From contig JAFACP010000230.1 of assembly GCA_023425455.1 (NCBI GenBank), forward strand, positions 1 through 6,041: 6,041 nucleotides of DNA. Reading direction: 5' to 3'. This stretch comes from Pseudomonadota bacterium (lineage in GTDB: Bacteria; Pseudomonadota; Gammaproteobacteria; Enterobacterales; Enterobacteriaceae). The translations under genes and the position numbers were made by a program. The notes below the pieces were generated by a model. It saw nothing but the letters and a program-made list of their open reading frames with translations. It had not been told where the DNA came from and did not search any database. This document shows positions 5,584 to 6,041 of this stretch, in pieces (the first letter of the stretch is position 1; every line of letters begins with the position of its first letter).

Positions 5584-5593
5584 CAAAGGTGAG

Positions 5594-5614
5594 GGCGAGT
5601 GGTTCAGACTCGCC
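5594..5614. repeat. 7-bp hairpin between the WYL gene and btsT
   Basis: GGCGAGT (5594-5600) and ACTCGCC (5608-5614) are perfect inverted copies around a 7-base loop. It lies about 40 bases after the WYL regulator's stop and could be a weak terminator for it, but no proper T run follows. It overlaps the third BtsR-like half-site. Confidence 0.4.
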
Positions 5615-5628
5615 GCCAGCGGAGGAAA

Positions 5629-5650
5629 TTATGTGATTGAGATCACTTAG
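5629..5650 (-). promoter_or_regulatory. CRP site upstream of btsT
   Basis: On the plus strand TTATGTGA (5629-5636), a 6-base spacer TTGAGA, then TCACTTAG (5643-5650). The core TGTGA-N6-TCACT is nearly an ideal cAMP-CRP site. The centre at 5639.5 is about 130 bases upstream of the expected btsT transcription start, beyond the BtsR repeats, and only a few bases from the stop codon of the WYL gene. It fits the known catabolite control of btsT in E. coli. Confidence 0.75.
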
Positions 5651-5654
5651 TTAG

Positions 5655-6041
5655 CTATGCCGATCCTTCGGCCAGGTAACTTTCCAGCGTGCCAAAGAGT
5701 TTATCCTTCAGCCACGCCGGCTCCAGCACCTGGATATTGGGCAGCCAGTAGAAGATCAGCGGCAGGATCTGATTCTCATGGGCGGCCTGGCAGCGCAGGG
5801 TCACGCCTTCATTGTGTACGCCAATCACTTCCTGTTCCGGCAGTAAATTACGTCGCGTAAAGTAGTGTGAAATATTACCGTTGATAAATATTTTCACTTC
5901 GAAAGTATCTGGTGAGACCCACGGGTCAAGATGCTTTTCCAGCAATTCAACCGCGCTCTCTTCAGGGGTAAAGGTGGTGCTCTGAATATCGAGCCAGCTA
6001 ATCTGACTCAGTGAGAAGGATTTTAACCGGCTATTCTCGGT
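5655..6041 (-). CDS. WYL-domain transcriptional regulator, C-terminal part (5' end outside window)
   Basis: The frame runs open from the right edge (first full codon 6041-6039) to TAG 5657-5655, giving 128 residues with no need for an internal start. RLKSFSLSQISWLDIQ, then a mixed alpha/beta stretch, and the ending FYWLPNIQVLEPAWLKDKLFGTLESYL match the end of the WYL domain and the C-terminal WCX extension of YafY/PafBC-like regulators, where a W-x-P-x-x-x-V-L-x-P-x-W-L motif is typical. Such proteins bind DNA with an N-terminal winged helix-turn-helix and sense ligands or nucleic acid through the WYL part; both the helix-turn-helix and the W-Y-L residues would lie outside the window. It is read in the same direction as btsT, about 218 bases upstream. 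The ligand and targets cannot be stated. Confidence 0.75.
   Translation of the reverse strand, partial: TENSRLKSFSLSQISWLDIQSTTFTPEESAVELLEKHLDPWVSPDTFEVKIFINGNISHYFTRRNLLPEQEVIGVHNEGVTLRCQAAHENQILPLIFYWLPNIQVLEPAWLKDKLFGTLESYLAEGSA

Noticed and set aside
5655..5945. Complete 96-residue gene starting at TTG 5945
   Set aside because: The frame stays open to the window edge and the upstream residues continue the WYL-like sequence, so it is a fragment of a larger gene.

Overview
The window looks like chromosomal DNA of an Enterobacteriaceae member (Enterobacter/Klebsiella/Citrobacter-like). It is GC-rich, and the pyruvate-transporter block btsT(yjiY)-yjiX-yjiA is nearly identical at the protein level to what I remember of E. 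coli K-12. The species cannot be fixed from the sequence alone. I see no phage, transposon, CRISPR, tRNA or rRNA.

Layout, left to right. Positions 1-594 (+) hold the 3' part of an NAD(P)-dependent aldehyde dehydrogenase of the succinate-semialdehyde type, open at the left edge and starting just before its catalytic cysteine. A perfect 13-bp hairpin (604-633) closes it and probably serves as a bidirectional terminator, because the next genes converge on it from the minus strand. Positions 643-1508 (-) hold a two-gene unit: a YfaZ-family outer-membrane beta-barrel protein, followed by a small lipoprotein whose start codon overlaps the barrel gene's stop (TGATG). Positions 1509-2019 have no convincing gene; this is an AT-rich promoter region with a good CRP-like site, a 22-bp-period direct repeat, a dyad and two hairpins.

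Positions 2020-5437 (-) are the transport operon, transcribed btsT -> yjiX -> yjiA: a CstA-family pyruvate/H+ symporter, its 67-residue partner of the YbdD/YjiX family, and a COG0523 GTPase. Two hairpins, one a classic terminator, lie between btsT and yjiX, so the downstream pair is probably made at a lower level than the transporter. Upstream of btsT are a perfect -35 box, direct repeats matching the pyruvate-responsive BtsR (YehT) operator with the expected 13-bp spacer, and a CRP site. This fits activation by external pyruvate plus cAMP-CRP. Positions 5655-6041 (-) hold the C-terminal part of a WYL-type transcriptional regulator, open at the right edge, where E. coli K-12 has tsr next to btsT.

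I found no clearly new system. The most useful second looks are the complete regulatory layout upstream of btsT, the possible Shine-Dalgarno-hiding hairpins before btsT and the yfaZ-like gene, the attenuating hairpins inside the operon, the coupled barrel/lipoprotein pair, and the WYL neighbour.
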